A stretch of DNA of 64,000 bases from Planctomycetaceae bacterium (GTDB lineage: Bacteria > Planctomycetota > Planctomycetia > Pirellulales > Pirellulaceae), in assembly GCA_012729315.1 (NCBI GenBank), contig JAAYDI010000194.1, forward strand, positions 54,590 to 118,589, given 5' to 3'. The notes under the pieces are model-generated. The model was not told where the DNA came from. It was given only the letters and a program-made list of their open reading frames with translations, and searched no databases. Position numbers and translations under genes: made by a program. Position 1 is the first letter of the stretch, and the number at the start of each line of letters is the position of its first letter. Of the stretch, positions 61,415-64,000 are shown piece by piece.

Positions 61415-62326
61415 ATGCGACATGTACTTACGCTGTTTGACCTTTCCACCAGCGAAATCGAAGCGATCTTCGCCCTGGCTACCACACTCAAGAAGGCGCA
61501 CGCCAGCGGTATCCGCGAACCACGCTTCGCCGGACATGTCCAGGCGCTGCTGTTCGAAAAACCGTCCCTCCGCACGCGGGTCAGCTTCGAGACGGCCTTC
61601 GCCCACCTGGGCGGCACCACCATGTACCTGGGTGCCGATGTGGGCTGGGGACAACGCGAATCGCCCGCCGATTTCGCCCGTGTGCTGACCCAGTACGTCG
61701 ACGTCGTAGTGTGCCGCGCCAACGAACATGCCCGCGTCGAACAACTGGCCGCATACGCCTCGTGCCCGGTCATCAATGGCTTGACCGATCGGTACCACCC
61801 GTGCCAGGCGCTGGCCGATCTGTTCACCCTGCTGGAAGTTCACGGACGACTCGCCGGCCTGAAACTGGCCTACGTCGGCGACGCCAACAACGTGGCCCAC
61901 AGCCTGGCGGTCGCCTGCGCGCACCTGCAGGTGCGGTTCGCCATCGCCGCCCCGGCCGACTACCAGTTCGACACCGCGTTCCTCGAGCTGCTCGAAGAAC
62001 ATCACCCAAGCCTCGACCTGCAGGTCACCACCAACCCGCTGGAAGCCGTGCGCGACGCGGACGGCGTGTATACCGACGTGTGGGTGAGCATGGGGCAGGA
62101 GGCACAGCGGCAGGAACGCATCGCCGTGCTGCGACCCTATCAGGTCAACGGCGAACTGATGGCTGCCGCTCCCAGCCGGGCCCGCTTCATGCACTGCCTG
62201 CCCGCCCACCGTGGTGAGGAAGTCACCGACGAAGTGATCGATGGGCCGCAAAGCATCGTCGTGCCCCAGGCCGCCAACCGCATGCACCTGCAGAAAGGCC
62301 TGCTGGCCTGGATCCTGGCCCAGTGA
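61415..62326 (+). CDS. argF: Ornithine carbamoyltransferase
   Basis: This 303-residue enzyme makes citrulline from ornithine and carbamoyl phosphate. Its carbamoyl-phosphate motif reads KPSLRTRVSFE, a variant of the usual STRTR seen in some other bacteria. Other blocks are YHPCQALADLFTLLE (HPCQ), YVGDANNVAHSL, and MHCLPAHRGEEVTDEV with the catalytic Cys-Leu-Pro. The ATG at 61415 begins the homologous region. It is the third gene of the cluster; argC, argJ, argG and argH lie outside the window. Confidence 0.95.
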   Translation: MRHVLTLFDLSTSEIEAIFALATTLKKAHASGIREPRFAGHVQALLFEKPSLRTRVSFETAFAHLGGTTMYLGADVGWGQRESPADFARVLTQYVDVVVCRANEHARVEQLAAYASCPVINGLTDRYHPCQALADLFTLLEVHGRLAGLKLAYVGDANNVAHSLAVACAHLQVRFAIAAPADYQFDTAFLELLEEHHPSLDLQVTTNPLEAVRDADGVYTDVWVSMGQEAQRQERIAVLRPYQVNGELMAAAPSRARFMHCLPAHRGEEVTDEVIDGPQSIVVPQAANRMHLQKGLLAWILAQ

Positions 62327-62327
62327 C

Positions 62328-62340
62328 CGGCGGAGCGCCG
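62328..62340 (+). terminator. Hairpin after argF
   Basis: CGGCG at 62328-62332 pairs with CGCCG at 62336-62340 around GAG, one base after the argF stop codon. Its position at the end of the arg cluster supports a terminator, but there is no T-run. Confidence 0.35.
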
Positions 62341-62491
62341 ACGGCGAGTCCCCCTTGCCGCCATGCGCTGTGCCCCGTATGCACATGCCGGATGCAAAAG
62401 CTGCAGTCGCCTTGAGTCCTGTGGGGAAACAATTGTCTATCTCGCGTAGCACACCACCACCACCACTCGTTCGCGACGGAGAATCGCCTTC

Positions 62492-63805
62492 ATGTTCGGG
62501 ACGCGATCGGAGCCTCCACCGGATGCCGGGTCGCCTCGGCGCCTCTATGCGGCGCTGGCTGCCGCGACGATCGTGCTCTCGGGGCTGCTGGTCGGACTCT
62601 TCCGGCTCATGATGCACCTGCGCACGGACGGCGGGCAGCAGTTCATGTGGGAGTTGATCCTGGTCCTGCTGGTGCTGGCCGCGGCATCCTGCGTCGCGTA
62701 CACGATTCGTGGCCATCTGCGGCGTCGGGACGCGGTGGAGCAGGCGTTGCGGGCGAGCGAGAAGAAGTTGCGTTCGATCAGCGAAGCGGCCTTGGATGCC
62801 GTTGTCATGATGGACGGGCAAGGACGCGCGGTGCACTGGAACCCGGCCGCGCAGCGCATGTTCGGTTACACCGCCGAGGAAGTGCTCGGGCAGAACATCC
62901 ATCCACTGGTAACACCGGCCCGGCTGCAAGCCAGTTGGGAGCGGGCCCTGGAAGAGTTCTTCCGATCCGGTCAGGGGCCTGCCGCCGGGCGGATCACGGA
63001 ACTGCCGGCCCTCCGCAAGAACGGCCAGGAGTTTCCGATCGAGATGTCGCTGGCGCCCATCCGCCTGGCCGGGGAATGGAACGCGGTCGCCGTGATTCGC
63101 GACATCACGGAGCGGAAACAGGCGGAGGAAGCGGCAGGCCAAGAACAGCATTCGCTGCGGCGCCTGCTGCGCGCGTACGAGCAGGAACGAAAACTGATTG
63201 CGTACGAAATCCACGATGGACTGGCCCAGCAATTGGTCGCGGCCATCTACCAGTGCCAGGCTGCCGAGCATGCGATACCCGCCACGCCCGACAAGGTGGG
63301 CAGCGCGTTTCGCGAGCTGCAGCGGTTGCTGCAGCAATGCCTGGCCGAGACGCGACGCCTGATCAGCGGCGCGCGGCCGCCCGTGCTGGATGAGATGGGG
63401 GTGGTCAGCGCGGTGCAGGCGTTGATTGCAGATACCCAGTTGCAAACCGCGCCGCAGATCACGTTCCGCCACAACGTGCAGTTCGAACGCCTGGAACCGG
63501 TCCTCGAAAACACGGTCTACCGCATCATCCAGGAAGGACTGACCAACGCCTGCCGCCACAGCCACAGCTCCCAGGTGCTCATCACGCTTACCGAAACCGA
63601 TCTGCACCTGGAGATCCGCGTCCAGGATTACGGAATCGGATTCGACCCCGATCAGGTGGATGAGAAACGCTTCGGCCTGGCCGGCATCCGTGAACGCACC
63701 CGGTTGCTGGGCGGACACGTCACACTGCAGTCGGCTCCCGGTACCGGCACGCTGCTGATCGTGCAGCTGCCCAAAGACGTGGGCGACCTGGCAGGCGATG
63801 CATGA
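62492..63805 (+). CDS. PAS-domain sensor histidine kinase (NarL/HisKA_3 type)
   Basis: This 437-residue membrane kinase has two N-terminal helices (about residues 20-40 and 53-72), a PAS domain (about 95-207, VVMMDGQGRAVHWNPAAQRMFG through VIRDITERKQAEE), a dimerisation/phosphoacceptor block with His near residue 241 (IAYEIHDGLAQQLVAAIY), and an ATPase domain with NACRHSHSSQVLITL, DYGIGFDPD and FGLAGIRERTRLLGG. This HisKA_3 arrangement normally pairs with a NarL-type response regulator, probably encoded downstream beyond the window. The signal is unknown. It lies 165 bp after argF. Confidence 0.9.
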   Translation: MFGTRSEPPPDAGSPRRLYAALAAATIVLSGLLVGLFRLMMHLRTDGGQQFMWELILVLLVLAAASCVAYTIRGHLRRRDAVEQALRASEKKLRSISEAALDAVVMMDGQGRAVHWNPAAQRMFGYTAEEVLGQNIHPLVTPARLQASWERALEEFFRSGQGPAAGRITELPALRKNGQEFPIEMSLAPIRLAGEWNAVAVIRDITERKQAEEAAGQEQHSLRRLLRAYEQERKLIAYEIHDGLAQQLVAAIYQCQAAEHAIPATPDKVGSAFRELQRLLQQCLAETRRLISGARPPVLDEMGVVSAVQALIADTQLQTAPQITFRHNVQFERLEPVLENTVYRIIQEGLTNACRHSHSSQVLITLTETDLHLEIRVQDYGIGFDPDQVDEKRFGLAGIRERTRLLGGHVTLQSAPGTGTLLIVQLPKDVGDLAGDA

Positions 63806-64000
63806 GGCCCCCCGAAGCCGCGCACGCCGGCAACCGCGTGGCGTGGTGAAAGGCCCGAAGAAACGGCCCTGACGCCGGTTTCGACATTTGTTGCACCGGT
63901 GAGCCACTTCGCATTAACGGTTTACTTCTCACTGCGAACCCTGTGTCAGGTTGGCGACCCTGCACCAGGGGTGCGGTACCGGGATAGCTGTCGTCTGGCC
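63806..64000. other. 3' flank, no gene seen
   Basis: No coding sequence is supported. GCACC and GGTGC form a short hairpin around AGG at 63962-63974. The segment is presumably the leader of the next gene, cut by the window edge. Confidence 0.4.

Noticed and set aside
61232..63907. A minus-strand frame opposite argF and the sensor kinase
   Set aside because: It is opposite two clearly functional genes and lacks any motif.

Overview
This 64 kb window is a GC-rich chromosomal segment that most resembles a free-living Planctomycetota (Pirellulales-like) bacterium. The inference rests on gene content: three Tat-leader Gfo/Idh/MocA oxidoreductases, an HZS-alpha-like multihaem protein, many secreted glycan hydrolases with long beta-domains, a small membrane protein with an N-terminal DNPY motif, a PGPGW-type membrane protein, an N-terminally extended L9 and a separately encoded GroES. 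No rRNA, CRISPR array, phage or intact insertion sequence was found. About 49 genes are supported, plus one tRNA-Lys(UUU) and several gene fossils.

Layout. 0.5-6.3 kb: mog, a secreted HlyD-like adaptor with a terpene-cyclase-fold protein, a glutamine cyclotransferase and an orphan EboE. 6.4-14.0 kb: two divergent Gfo/Idh/MocA proteins, a frameshifted GH-A glycoside hydrolase and a triheme HZS-alpha-like protein. 14.2-21.0 kb: an EEP-family hydrolase, a thioredoxin-fold lipoprotein, pgi, plsC and a third Gfo/Idh/MocA, with gene remnants between them. 21.2-31.6 kb: a sialidase-like BNR protein and a GH13-like enzyme, an SGNH hydrolase, an SbcCD-like ATPase/phosphoesterase pair and an M55 D-aminopeptidase. 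31.9-42.4 kb: a sodium:solute symporter with a tiny overlapping membrane partner, rubrerythrin, a GH123/DUF4091 giant, a GH28-like beta-helix protein, a ChbG/YdjC deacetylase and small unknowns. 42.9-47.6 kb: tRNA-Lys, pgm, glgX. 47.7-56.5 kb: a BamA-like machine split into a POTRA gene and a barrel gene, then a housekeeping run on the minus strand (rplY-pth-rpsF-ssb-rplI-dnaB). 56.8-58.9 kb: groES opposite to glmU-like/prs. 59.1-63.8 kb: argB-argD-argF and a NarL-type sensor kinase.

The genes suggest a polysaccharide-degrading heterotroph: secreted hydrolases and oxidoreductases release and remodel sugars, the symporter could import products, and pgi, pgm and glgX connect to glycolysis and glycogen. 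The arg cluster converts N-acetylglutamate to citrulline.

The most unusual structural signal is not a gene. Many intergenic leaders carry their own short tandem duplication (7-20 bp, 2-3.6 copies), often next to a start codon or ribosome-binding site, with a sequence that differs from locus to locus. Other notable points are the absence of rpsR from its usual place between ssb and rplI, where a perfect 3 x 16 bp repeat sits instead, the split BamA, and the broken hydrolase that appears to have lost both its frame and its second catalytic region.
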